Source: Fibrobacter sp. UBA4297
GTDB lineage: Bacteria > Fibrobacterota > Fibrobacteria > Fibrobacterales > Fibrobacteraceae
Reading direction: 5' to 3'
DNA: 64,000 nucleotides
NCBI RefSeq assembly: GCF_002394865.1
Contig: NZ_DGUZ01000019.1
Span: forward strand, 205,448 to 269,447
Part shown: positions 15,215-23,027 of the stretch, in pieces
Layout of the letters: every line of letters begins with the position of its first letter
Numbering within the stretch: position 1 is the stretch's first letter
Notes under the pieces: generated by a model
Told to the model about the DNA's origin: nothing
Seen by the model: only the letters and a program-made list of their open reading frames with translations
Database searches by the model: none
Position numbers and translations under genes: made by a program

Positions 15215-16864
15215 ATGTTAAAGCAACTCACAATAAACAGCTTTACACTCATTGCCGAGGCAAGCGTCCCGTTCCATGAAGGTTTTACCGCTATCACAGG
15301 TGAAACTGGTGCCGGCAAGTCCGTCCTCATGAAAGCGCTCCGCATGGTCTGCGGAGACAAGTCGCAAGCTTCGATGGTCCGCACTGGCGAAGAAAAAGCG
15401 GTCATCGAAGGAACATTCGACATTTCGAACGAACCCGAAGTCAAACAAATTCTTGCAAAGTTAGAACTCGATGACGACGATGAACTCATCATCCGCCGCG
15501 AGATTCTTGAAAACGGAAAGGGACGCGCCCGCGTGAACGGCTCCGTCGTTAGCCTCTCGGATTTGCAGGAGCTTGGCGAATCGCTTATCCAAATGCACGG
15601 ACAGAGCGAACAGCTTTTATTGCGCGACATCCGCACGCATGCAAAAATGCTCGATGAATATGCAGGCAATAGCGAGTTGTTGATAAACTATTCAAAAAGC
15701 TACAACGCCTGGAACAACGTTCTCGCCGAAATTCAAAAGACTGAAGCGCACGCTAAAGATCTAGCGCAGCAAAAGGACTTTTTGAAATTCCAGTACGATG
15801 AACTTTCAAAGGCGTCACTCCGCGATGGCGAAGAAGAAGAGCTTGAAGAAAAAGTCAACGTTGCAAGCAAGAGCGAAGCGGAACACAACCTGCTAAATGA
15901 AATTCAGGGATTGATCGGTTGCGACAACGGCATCTTGGAACAGGTCCAGAACCTTCAGTACAAGTTGCGCAGCCTTGCGCAAAAGATTCCGCATTACGAA
16001 GAAGACTTGAACGCTCTCGTCGAAGTCGCAGACCCGTTCGAAGGAATCTGCAAGGACTTGCAGAGGCTCCGCCCATCAAAGTCCATGAGCCCTGTTGAAA
16101 TCGACCGTGCGAATTCTCGAATTGCAACGATTCAAAAGCTCAAGCGCAAGTACCGCACCGATGTTGCAGGGCTTATCGCGCTCACCGAACAACGTAAGCA
16201 GGAACTCGACAGTCTCGAGAATCTCGATGCCGACCTCGACGAACTCAAGCGCAAAGCAGAAGCCCACAAGGCAGAGACCTACCGCCTGGCGGCAAGTCTT
16301 ACCGAGAAGCGTAAAGAAGCGGCACAGCGCTTTGACTCGGCCGTGCAAGAAATCTTGCACAGCCTCGGTATGCCGAAAGCCAAATTCTTTACAAGCATCA
16401 CGGAGCAGGACCCGACACCAAACGGCGCCGACCGCATCGAATTCTTGCTCGCCCCGAACCCGGGCGAAGGCGAAAAGTCGCTGCAAAAGGCAGTCTCCGG
16501 CGGTGAACTCAGCCGTGTGCTGCTCGCCATCAAGAGCGTCATGGCAGAACTTGACAAGGTCCCGCTCCTGATTTTTGACGAAGTGGATTCCGGAATTTCG
16601 GGCGAAACAGGCAACAGCATTGGCGATGCACTCCGCAATTTAGGCAAACATCACCAGGTGCTCACCATCACCCACTTGCATCAAGTCGCAAGTCGAGCCC
16701 AAAATCAGCTCGCCGTGAGCAAAAAAGAAGTGGACGGAAGGACTTTTACGTCCATTATTGACCTCGACAAGAACGGTCGTATCGAAGAAATTGCTAGAAT
16801 GTTAGGTGGGACATCCGAAACAGTCCGCACCCATGCAAAACAGCTGTTGGAGAATAATTTATGA
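15215..16864 (+). CDS. recN: DNA repair protein RecN
   Basis: The 549-residue SMC-like ATPase acts in double-strand break repair. The N-terminal half holds Walker A GETGAGKS (29-36). The middle (about 150-390) is a coiled coil rich in Lys, Glu and Leu. The C-terminal half carries the ABC signature VSGGELSRVLLAIK and Walker B LLIFDEVDSGISG, then THLHQVASRA. Length and order are normal. Its last four bases overlap the start of the phosphatidyltransferase gene (ATGA), so the two are probably translationally coupled. Confidence 0.97.
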   Translation: MLKQLTINSFTLIAEASVPFHEGFTAITGETGAGKSVLMKALRMVCGDKSQASMVRTGEEKAVIEGTFDISNEPEVKQILAKLELDDDDELIIRREILENGKGRARVNGSVVSLSDLQELGESLIQMHGQSEQLLLRDIRTHAKMLDEYAGNSELLINYSKSYNAWNNVLAEIQKTEAHAKDLAQQKDFLKFQYDELSKASLRDGEEEELEEKVNVASKSEAEHNLLNEIQGLIGCDNGILEQVQNLQYKLRSLAQKIPHYEEDLNALVEVADPFEGICKDLQRLRPSKSMSPVEIDRANSRIATIQKLKRKYRTDVAGLIALTEQRKQELDSLENLDADLDELKRKAEAHKAETYRLAASLTEKRKEAAQRFDSAVQEILHSLGMPKAKFFTSITEQDPTPNGADRIEFLLAPNPGEGEKSLQKAVSGGELSRVLLAIKSVMAELDKVPLLIFDEVDSGISGETGNSIGDALRNLGKHHQVLTITHLHQVASRAQNQLAVSKKEVDGRTFTSIIDLDKNGRIEEIARMLGGTSETVRTHAKQLLENNL

Positions 16865-18021
16865 CAGAACCAGAAAAAACTTCTGATGTTCGTTTAAGGT
16901 CACGCATTTGGAGCATCATGCGTGCTCTCATCTTTGTCTGTGTCATAATCTTCATCTGGAAAGACTGGACCACGATGGCGTGCTCCTTTGTAGGCATAGC
17001 ACTTATCATGGGATGGGTCAACTTGTTCCAGCTCAAGAGCCAGGAAATTGAAAAGCCCTATTACCGACTTTGGCTCAACACCATCGACGGATTTTTGCAG
17101 TTCATCGTGATGGCAAGCATTTTCTTCCGCGACTTGATCCAGAACGAAAGTGCCGAGAAGATTCTTGGCGTCGGTTGCGCCGTCTTGCTTGGACGACTGA
17201 TAGCCCACACGCTATTTTCGCTCGGCGTTCTCCGCGAAGGCAAACAACTCCCCCGCAAGCGCCGTTGGAGCAAACTTGCAAATCTTTCTGTCACAATTAC
17301 GATGGGCGTATACTTGCTGAACTTGGAAAATTACCAACAAATTATGATGGTCATTTCCATTTTGCTCATAGCCGCATCCACTGCAGCATACGCGTACTGG
17401 TACTACCGCGACCCCGCACACCGCAAGCCGCTTTCGATTGCAAGCCAGCTCACCATGAGCCGCATTGTGCTCACGCCGTTTTTCCTTTGGGTGTTCTTCT
17501 ACGATAACGATCTGGATTACAGCAACAACAACATCGTCTTTAAAGTGCTTTCGCTCGTGATGGTGCTCGGCTTCATGCTCACGGACTTCTTGGACGGCAA
17601 GCTCGCCCGCGCGATGGGCGAAGTCAGCACGCTCGGCAAATACCTTGACCCGTTCAGCGACAAGATTTCGAACATGACGATTTTCATGTGCTTTATCGCT
17701 ACAGGCTATGCGCCCGTGTGGATGGTCGCTTTGATTTACTTCCGCGAATCTAGTGTGGAAACGCTCAGAACGCTCGCCGCAAGTGAAGGCCTCGTGATGC
17801 CCGCACGTCGTAGTGGCAAGTGGAAAACCGCATTGCAAGGCATCGGCATTGTCGCGATTCTTCTTGGCGCTATCGATCCGGTCCGCGCATTGATTCCAGG
17901 ATTTGAAAGCATTTGGCACCAGTTCCCGATTGTCGTGATGGGCATCATCACCACCATTACAATCATCAGTGGAATTGATTATTTCTATGCAAGCAAGCAC
18001 ATTTTGAAAAAATTCGTCTAG
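16861..18021 (+). CDS. CDP-alcohol phosphatidyltransferase (PgsA-like) with N-terminal membrane extension
   Basis: The 386-residue integral membrane protein has the CDP-alcohol phosphatidyltransferase signature D-x2-DG-x2-AR-x8-G-x3-D-x3-D in DFLDGKLARAMGE and STLGKYLDPFSD, starting near residue 242. That is the motif of PgsA, which makes phosphatidylglycerol-phosphate from CDP-diacylglycerol and glycerol-3-phosphate. Usual PgsA proteins have about 180-200 residues; here about 185 residues come first, containing several hydrophobic segments in an extra membrane domain I do not recognise. The specific acceptor alcohol is therefore not certain. The start overlaps recN by four bases. Confidence 0.87.
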   Translation: MTEPEKTSDVRLRSRIWSIMRALIFVCVIIFIWKDWTTMACSFVGIALIMGWVNLFQLKSQEIEKPYYRLWLNTIDGFLQFIVMASIFFRDLIQNESAEKILGVGCAVLLGRLIAHTLFSLGVLREGKQLPRKRRWSKLANLSVTITMGVYLLNLENYQQIMMVISILLIAASTAAYAYWYYRDPAHRKPLSIASQLTMSRIVLTPFFLWVFFYDNDLDYSNNNIVFKVLSLVMVLGFMLTDFLDGKLARAMGEVSTLGKYLDPFSDKISNMTIFMCFIATGYAPVWMVALIYFRESSVETLRTLAASEGLVMPARRSGKWKTALQGIGIVAILLGAIDPVRALIPGFESIWHQFPIVVMGIITTITIISGIDYFYASKHILKKFV

Positions 18022-18106
18022 TGCGAATTCGCTCACAAACTGCGAAAAAAGTATAAAAAAAGCTTACTATAGAAAATACTCTGCTTTTCACTCTTGCCAA
18101 ATCCAT

Positions 18107-18112
18107 TATAAT
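18107..18112 (+). promoter_or_regulatory. -10 box of the initiator tRNA gene
   Basis: A consensus TATAAT lies 25 bases before the first tRNA base. No clear -35 box is seen at the matching distance. Confidence 0.5.
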
Positions 18113-18136
18113 TTTCTATATATGGGACAACCTCGA

Positions 18137-18210
<74 letters not shown>

Positions 18211-18213
18211 CTA

Positions 18214-18245
18214 AAAAGACGCAGATTTCAATCTGCGTCTTTTTT
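18214..18245 (+). terminator. Terminator of the tRNA gene
   Basis: A stem of about 12 bp (AAAGACGCAGAT with ATCTGCGTCTTT) and a T-rich tail begins four bases after the tRNA 3' end. Confidence 0.9.
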
Positions 18246-18291
18246 GTTTTGTCATTAACAATTAGATTTTAGATCACATAATAGATATTCT

Positions 18292-18374
18292 CTAGTAACT
18301 AGTAACTTAAAACTAGTAACTCCAAACCCTTTTCCTGCATTATCTAAGTTCTAAGCTCTAAGTTCTACCAACTA
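18292..18374. repeat. Heptamer arrays H3
   Basis: Units of the CTAGTAA type (18292-18321) are followed, after about 20 unrelated bases, by units of the TCTAAGT type (18343-18374). They fill the spacer between the tRNA and mqnE and end about 20 bases before the mqnE start. Confidence 0.7.
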
Positions 18375-18393
18375 AAATAAATATATTTACAGC

Positions 18394-19434
18394 ATGTCTC
18401 GCATTTCAGAACAAGAAGCTCTCGATTTATTTATGAACGCACCGCTCGATGAACTTTGCGCACGCGCCAATGCTGAAAAAGAAGCGCGCCACGGCAAGTC
18501 CGTTTACTGGGTGAACAACCGCCAAATCAACTACACGAACGTGTGCGTGCTGCACTGCAAATTCTGCGCCTTCAGCCGCATCAAAAAAGATAGCCCGACG
18601 GCTTACGACTGGAATTACGAAACCATCCGTGACAAGGCCGCCGAAGCGATTAGCAAAGGCGCCCGCGAATTGCACATTGTTGGCGGGCTCCATCCCGACC
18701 ATCCGTTCGATTACTACATCGAGATGTTGCGCAAGCTCCGCAAGGAATTTCCATCCGCAAACTTGAAAGCTTTTACCGCCGTTGAAATTTGCCACTTCGC
18801 CAAAATTTCTGGCCAGACGCCCGAACAGATCATGGCAACGCTCAAGGACGCAGGCCTTGACGCCCTCCCCGGTGGCGGCGCCGAAATTTTAGTACAAAGT
18901 GTACGCGACAAGATTTGTCCGGGCAAAGAAACCGGCGAAGAATGGCTTGACGTCCATCGCGCCGCCCACAAGCTCGGCATTCCGACGAATGCGACCATGC
19001 TCTTTGGGCACATCGAAAAAATTGAAGACCGCATCGCGCACATGAAGATGCTCCGTGACTTGCAAGACGAAGCGCCGGGATTCTTCGCATTCATCCCGCT
19101 CGTGTACCACCCGGAACACAACGCGCTCCACCAGATTGTCCCGAACATCACAAGCGAAGAAGACATCCTCCGCACGGTCGCTGTTTCTCGTTTGTTCTTG
19201 GACAACTTCCCGCACATCAAGGCTTACTGGATCCAGATGGGCATCGAGACTGCCATGAAGGCACTCCACGCCGGCGCATCGGATTTGGACGGTACGATTA
19301 TCGAAGAGAAAATCACGCATGCTGCTGGCGCCACGGTCCCCGTGGGCATGAGCCCAGAACGCATGCAAGATCTCATCAAAAAAGAAGGCCTCGTTCCGGT
19401 GGAACGAGACGCCTTGTACGAAAGATTTTCTTAA
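18394..19434 (+). CDS. mqnE: Aminodeoxyfutalosine synthase (radical SAM)
   Basis: The 346-residue radical SAM enzyme joins SAM-derived adenosyl radical with the chorismate-derived enol-ether to give aminodeoxyfutalosine, an early step of the futalosine route to menaquinone. The cluster motif CVLHCKFC (Cys51, Cys55, Cys58) sits in NYTNVCVLHCKFCAF, followed by HIVGGLHPDHPFDYY and LPGGGAEIL, which together point to MqnE rather than MqnC. No other mqn gene is adjacent. Menaquinone fits an anaerobe that uses fumarate reduction to make succinate. A hairpin at 19439-19459 separates it from the convergent rfbD-like gene. Confidence 0.9.
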   Translation: MSRISEQEALDLFMNAPLDELCARANAEKEARHGKSVYWVNNRQINYTNVCVLHCKFCAFSRIKKDSPTAYDWNYETIRDKAAEAISKGARELHIVGGLHPDHPFDYYIEMLRKLRKEFPSANLKAFTAVEICHFAKISGQTPEQIMATLKDAGLDALPGGGAEILVQSVRDKICPGKETGEEWLDVHRAAHKLGIPTNATMLFGHIEKIEDRIAHMKMLRDLQDEAPGFFAFIPLVYHPEHNALHQIVPNITSEEDILRTVAVSRLFLDNFPHIKAYWIQMGIETAMKALHAGASDLDGTIIEEKITHAAGATVPVGMSPERMQDLIKKEGLVPVERDALYERFS

Positions 19435-19438
19435 GAGA

Positions 19439-19459
19439 GCGCACACTCGATAAGTGCGC
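19439..19459. terminator. Hairpin between convergent mqnE and rfbD
   Basis: GCGCAC (19439-19444) pairs with GTGCGC (19454-19459). There is no long T run, so termination is possible but not certain. Confidence 0.5.
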
Positions 19460-19464
19460 CGTTC

Positions 19465-20385
19465 TTACGCGAGCACGCCAATTTCCTTGAGGTAGCGGCC
19501 CAGCGCATCTTGCCATGTGGAGAGCGGCTTAAAACCAGCTTCCACGAGTTTGCTCTTGTCCAAACGGCTATTGAACGGACGGGCGGCCTTCGAGAGTCCG
19601 TATTCCGCAGTCGTCACTGGCAACACCTTTGTCGGGAGCCCAGCCTGCTTATAGATTTCCTTCGTGAAATCGTACCAGCTGATGAATCCGCCTTCGTTCG
19701 TAGCGTGATAGTAGCCGTACTTGTCCGTTTCAATCATATCGACAAGGAGGCGGCTCAAATCGAGCGTGTAAGTCGGCGTACCAATTTGATCGTAAACGAC
19801 GCGGACGGTATCGTGCGTTTCGCCCACCTTGAGCATCGTCTTGATGAAGTTTTTGCCATTGAGACCGAACACCCAGGCAATTCGAACAATGAAATACTTT
19901 TCAAGCATTCCACTCACAGCAAGCTCGCCCTTGAGTTTGGATTCGCCATAAACGTTGAGCGGTTCGTAATCCTTGCAATCCGGTTTCCACGGAGAAGTGC
20001 CACGACCATTAAACACGTAGTCCGTGCTGATGTAAACCATCTTTGCATCGATTTCTTTTGCAACGCGGGCAATGTTTTCCGTGCCTTCGGCGTTAATCGC
20101 AAAGACCTTTGCCTTCTTGTCTTCGTCTTCGGCAAGGTCCACTGCAGTCCAGGCAGCGCAATGCACAATCACATCCGGCTTCACGTTCTTGATGGTTTCT
20201 GCAACCGCAGCTGCATTCGTAATATCCATCGGAACATAAGGCATCGTGGTCACAGCGCTTCCATCAGCCACGCCGGAATAAGCCGGAGCGATATCACTAC
20301 CGACACCTTCGTAGCCACGCTTTGCAAGTTCATTCATCACATCGTGACCCAGCTGGCCACCGACACCAGTTACCAAAACTTTCAT
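19465..20385 (-). CDS. rfbD: dTDP-4-dehydrorhamnose reductase
   Basis: The 306-residue short-chain dehydrogenase family enzyme reduces dTDP-4-dehydrorhamnose to dTDP-L-rhamnose for cell-surface glycans. It shows the nucleotide site GVGGQLGHDV (residues 7-16), VHCAAWTAVDLAEDE, the Thr-Asp-Tyr STDYVFNG, and the catalytic YGESKLKGE. Length is normal. The genes rfbA, rfbB and rfbC are not adjacent, so the pathway must be scattered. A short heptamer tract and other spacer sequence lie upstream. Confidence 0.9.
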   Translation of the reverse strand: MKVLVTGVGGQLGHDVMNELAKRGYEGVGSDIAPAYSGVADGSAVTTMPYVPMDITNAAAVAETIKNVKPDVIVHCAAWTAVDLAEDEDKKAKVFAINAEGTENIARVAKEIDAKMVYISTDYVFNGRGTSPWKPDCKDYEPLNVYGESKLKGELAVSGMLEKYFIVRIAWVFGLNGKNFIKTMLKVGETHDTVRVVYDQIGTPTYTLDLSRLLVDMIETDKYGYYHATNEGGFISWYDFTKEIYKQAGLPTKVLPVTTAEYGLSKAARPFNSRLDKSKLVEAGFKPLSTWQDALGRYLKEIGVLA

Positions 20386-20423
20386 AATAAAACCTCTTGT
20401 CGGAATATAGCAAATAACAATGA

Positions 20424-20439
20424 TTAGTTACTAGTTACT
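20424..20439. repeat. Short heptamer tract H4
   Basis: Two and a half units, TTAGTTA CTAGTTA CT, of the same heptamer family lie in the divergent spacer upstream of rfbD. Confidence 0.5.
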
Positions 20440-20543
20440 ACGGTCGACCCCTACGTCATTCCGTTACGTCAGAGCGCCATGACACAGAGAGTCTGTCAGC
20501 CAAGACGTTTTTTTCAATTTGCAAATTTCTATCTTTGGCCTCG

Positions 20544-21332
20544 ATGTTTGAAGCGTTAAATTTTCACTTTTCGGCATACGACTGGCTGCTCGTCTTTATG
20601 GTTACCGCCCTCGGTACCCTGAGTGCCTACCTCAAGGACCCGCAACTCAAAGCGGTCACTGCAACAATCCCCATCCCCTGCGGTTTTGCCTACATCGCCG
20701 TCGGCCTCCCGATGGGCACCGAAAATGCAGTCTCGGGCTTCATGTGCATGTTGTACGTACACATTGTACGCATTCTCCACTACAAAGTAAAAGTTCCAAT
20801 TGTACCGTCGATTATTGCCGGGCTCGCGTTTTTCGTTGCACTCGGAACATTTTTGCATTCGCGCATCCCTGAAGGCGAAACGTACTTTATCGGTGCCTGC
20901 ATTTTTGACTTTGTCATCGGCGTGATTTTCTTCCAAAAGCAAAAGTACAAAGCCGGCGTACGCTACAAGACTCCGCTTCCCGTTTACATCAAGGCGCCCG
21001 CCATTGCAGGCGTCGTTTCTGGGCTCATGTTCATCAAGCACTTGATGGGCGGTTTTTGCACCAGCTTCCCGATGATGAATTCCATCGTAAGCTACGAAAG
21101 CCGTTACTCGCTCGGCGACCAATGCAGACAGCTCCCGCTCTTCCTCATCGCAGGGCCATTCATGTTCGCAACCATGCGCTACATAGAAATCGGTTTCGGA
21201 CTCAACCACTGGATTGTGCTCCTCATCGGTTACATCGTTTTCGCCTTCATTTACTGGCCGCTCAACAAAGAGCTCAAGCGCCGCAACGAAATCAATTACA
21301 ATTCCGACAAGCCCGCCGAATCAAAAACATAA
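20544..21332 (+). CDS. Hypothetical integral membrane protein
   Basis: The 262-residue protein is mostly hydrophobic, with about seven likely membrane segments (for example YDWLLVFMVTALGTLSAYL, VPSIIAGLAFFVALGTFL, FIGACIFDFVIGVIFF, WIVLLIGYIVFAFIYW) and a short charged C-terminal tail. I chose ATG 20544 because the upstream TTG only adds three residues. A conserved-looking loop, FCTSFPMMNSIVSYESRYSL, lies between the fifth and sixth segments. I do not recognise the family. It is transcribed away from rfbD and followed by the hairpin-rich spacer. Confidence 0.7.
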   Translation: MFEALNFHFSAYDWLLVFMVTALGTLSAYLKDPQLKAVTATIPIPCGFAYIAVGLPMGTENAVSGFMCMLYVHIVRILHYKVKVPIVPSIIAGLAFFVALGTFLHSRIPEGETYFIGACIFDFVIGVIFFQKQKYKAGVRYKTPLPVYIKAPAIAGVVSGLMFIKHLMGGFCTSFPMMNSIVSYESRYSLGDQCRQLPLFLIAGPFMFATMRYIEIGFGLNHWIVLLIGYIVFAFIYWPLNKELKRRNEINYNSDKPAESKT

Positions 21333-21378
21333 AAAAACACGTTTTTTTGCGTTAAACGCCCCCTCAAAAACAGCCCTA

Positions 21379-21586
21379 TGCATATAAATCTTCTTTTTTT
21401 CAGGTTTTATATGCATTTTTCCACAATTCTAGTACAAATTAACCATACAATTATCCAAACAGGTAGTTTTCCATGCATATAAAAACTCCCCAAAAAGCCT
21501 TTTTATATGCACCATGCACCACAGCAAGTAATTAATTTATTCATAAAACACATATAAAAAGCATCATTTTGACCTTTTTATATGCA
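21379..21586. repeat. Cluster of TGCATATAAA inverted repeats
   Basis: The motif TGCATATAAA(AA) and its complement alternate: forward 21379-21388, reverse 21405-21415, forward 21474-21485, reverse 21500-21511, forward (partial, CATATAAAAAG) 21551-21561, reverse 21575-21586. They form three consecutive hairpins with stems of 10-12 bp and loops of 13-16 bp. The spacer of 413 bp between the membrane protein and the phosphatase lipoprotein holds this cluster, then two tandem TTTTTAAGCGC units near 21596-21622, and no gene I can see. Confidence 0.75.
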
Positions 21587-21745
21587 CGTCCCGCCTTTTT
21601 AAGCGCTTTTTAAGCGCTTTTTCAAACGCATATTCACCCCAAATCATCCAAAAGCAGCTTTTTAAAGGTTTTTAGAAAAAATTTACTTGAAGAAACCCCT
21701 CAACATAAATAGATTTAGAGGGATAAAAACAAGGAATTTCACACA

Positions 21746-22789
21746 ATGCATAAAATTTCCCGCATTTCTTTAGCTTTTACCGGGGCAATCCTCTCCGCCT
21801 CGCTATTGGCAGCCTGTGGCGACGAAAATGCGACAGCCGCCTTCAACAATTTCGCTAATCAGAGTTCTAGCGATCAGGCCCAACCATCAACGATTTCCAG
21901 CTCTTCGACCGAACAGCTCCCAGCAAGTTCCGCAGACGCAAACTCCAGTTCTGCAACAGCTCCGGACGGCATTTCCAGTTCCTCGGATGCAGGCGTCCCA
22001 CCCACCCAGTCCAGTTCCTCGGCCGGGAATGTTGAGCTCGACCCAGGCTGCGTAGAAACACCTGTCGCTGCAATCCCCATTGACACCAACGGCCTTGCCG
22101 ACATCGCCGATGTATTCAAGAGCGTCCGTTGCAACGAAAAGGCCGTGTTCGTCATCCGCCATGGCGAACGTGAAGATGGCAAGACTAGCCGAGAAACTCC
22201 CCTCACCTACTACGAAGGCGAACCGGATTCCATTGGCGGTGAACCCACTGATGGCATAAGGCAGGCTCAAGCCGTCGGCAAAAAACTCATCAGCGCTGAA
22301 GACTTTGTTTTCTCGCACACCAACTACGTTCGCACAGAACAGACATGCCTCAACATCGCAATCGGTCGCGGGCAGCAAACGTTCCCACATGACACAACAG
22401 AACTATATTCCATCAGCTGGTTCAAGAAAGACAGCGAACGCTATAAGTTCCTTGACGATTCCACAGGAAACGTCCGCTTGGTTATTGCGGGCTGGGCATT
22501 CGACAACCTCTATGCAGAAGTCTTCTACAACCTCAAAGAAAAGTCCGAAGAAATTGTGAAAAAAGACATCGCTCCGGGCTACGCATCCATGAACAAGTAC
22601 CGCGTCATCTGCACTCACGACGATTTTGTCGTCCCGTTCACAGCATACGTTTCCAACGGAACCGTGAACTACAAATACCACGTTACAAGTCACTGGCCGT
22701 ACTTCTTGACCGGTGTCGCCGTCATCATCGACAACAAAGACCAAATCAGGTACGTTCCGTTTAGAGGCCTTGGCATCGGCGTGGAATAA
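21746..22789 (+). CDS. Histidine-phosphatase-like lipoprotein with Ser-rich linker
   Basis: The 347-residue protein is a lipoprotein (lipobox LLAAC, Cys24) with a Ser/Ala/Pro-rich linker at about residues 30-100, the typical spacer of Fibrobacter surface proteins. The C-terminal domain begins VFVIRHGERED, with the RHG motif at 138-140 of the histidine phosphatase (phosphoglycerate-mutase-like) superfamily; EDFVFSHTNYVRTEQTC and RVICTHDDFVVPF supply the expected later Arg and His. The RHG arginine and histidine are intact, so phosphatase activity at the cell surface is plausible. The substrate is unknown. A terminator follows at 22841-22876. Confidence 0.85.
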   Translation: MHKISRISLAFTGAILSASLLAACGDENATAAFNNFANQSSSDQAQPSTISSSSTEQLPASSADANSSSATAPDGISSSSDAGVPPTQSSSSAGNVELDPGCVETPVAAIPIDTNGLADIADVFKSVRCNEKAVFVIRHGEREDGKTSRETPLTYYEGEPDSIGGEPTDGIRQAQAVGKKLISAEDFVFSHTNYVRTEQTCLNIAIGRGQQTFPHDTTELYSISWFKKDSERYKFLDDSTGNVRLVIAGWAFDNLYAEVFYNLKEKSEEIVKKDIAPGYASMNKYRVICTHDDFVVPFTAYVSNGTVNYKYHVTSHWPYFLTGVAVIIDNKDQIRYVPFRGLGIGVE

Positions 22790-22840
22790 CAACTTCCCGG
22801 CATCTGCAAAAAATCGCCACATTTAGCATTTTTTAACAAG

Positions 22841-22876
22841 AATCCTCGAAAATTGACTGATTTCGGGGATTTTTTG
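22841..22876 (+). terminator. Terminator after the phosphatase lipoprotein
   Basis: AATCCTCGAAA pairs with TTTCGGGGATT (one G-T pair) and is followed by a T run. Confidence 0.8.
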
Positions 22877-23027
22877 TATTCGAAGCACAATCCTCAGCAC
22901 GCTTCAAAATGTTCTCAAAATATTTCTCAAATTAAGGTTTATATAACAACCTCTTTTTCAAATTTTAATATATATTATCTATAGTTGTTAGGGTTTTAAT
23001 TGTTCTCAAAATTCCAACGGAGACGAT

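Noticed and set aside
21379..21586. CRISPR array
   Set aside because: The repeated unit is only 10-12 bases, alternates in orientation, and the spacing is irregular; no cas genes are present.
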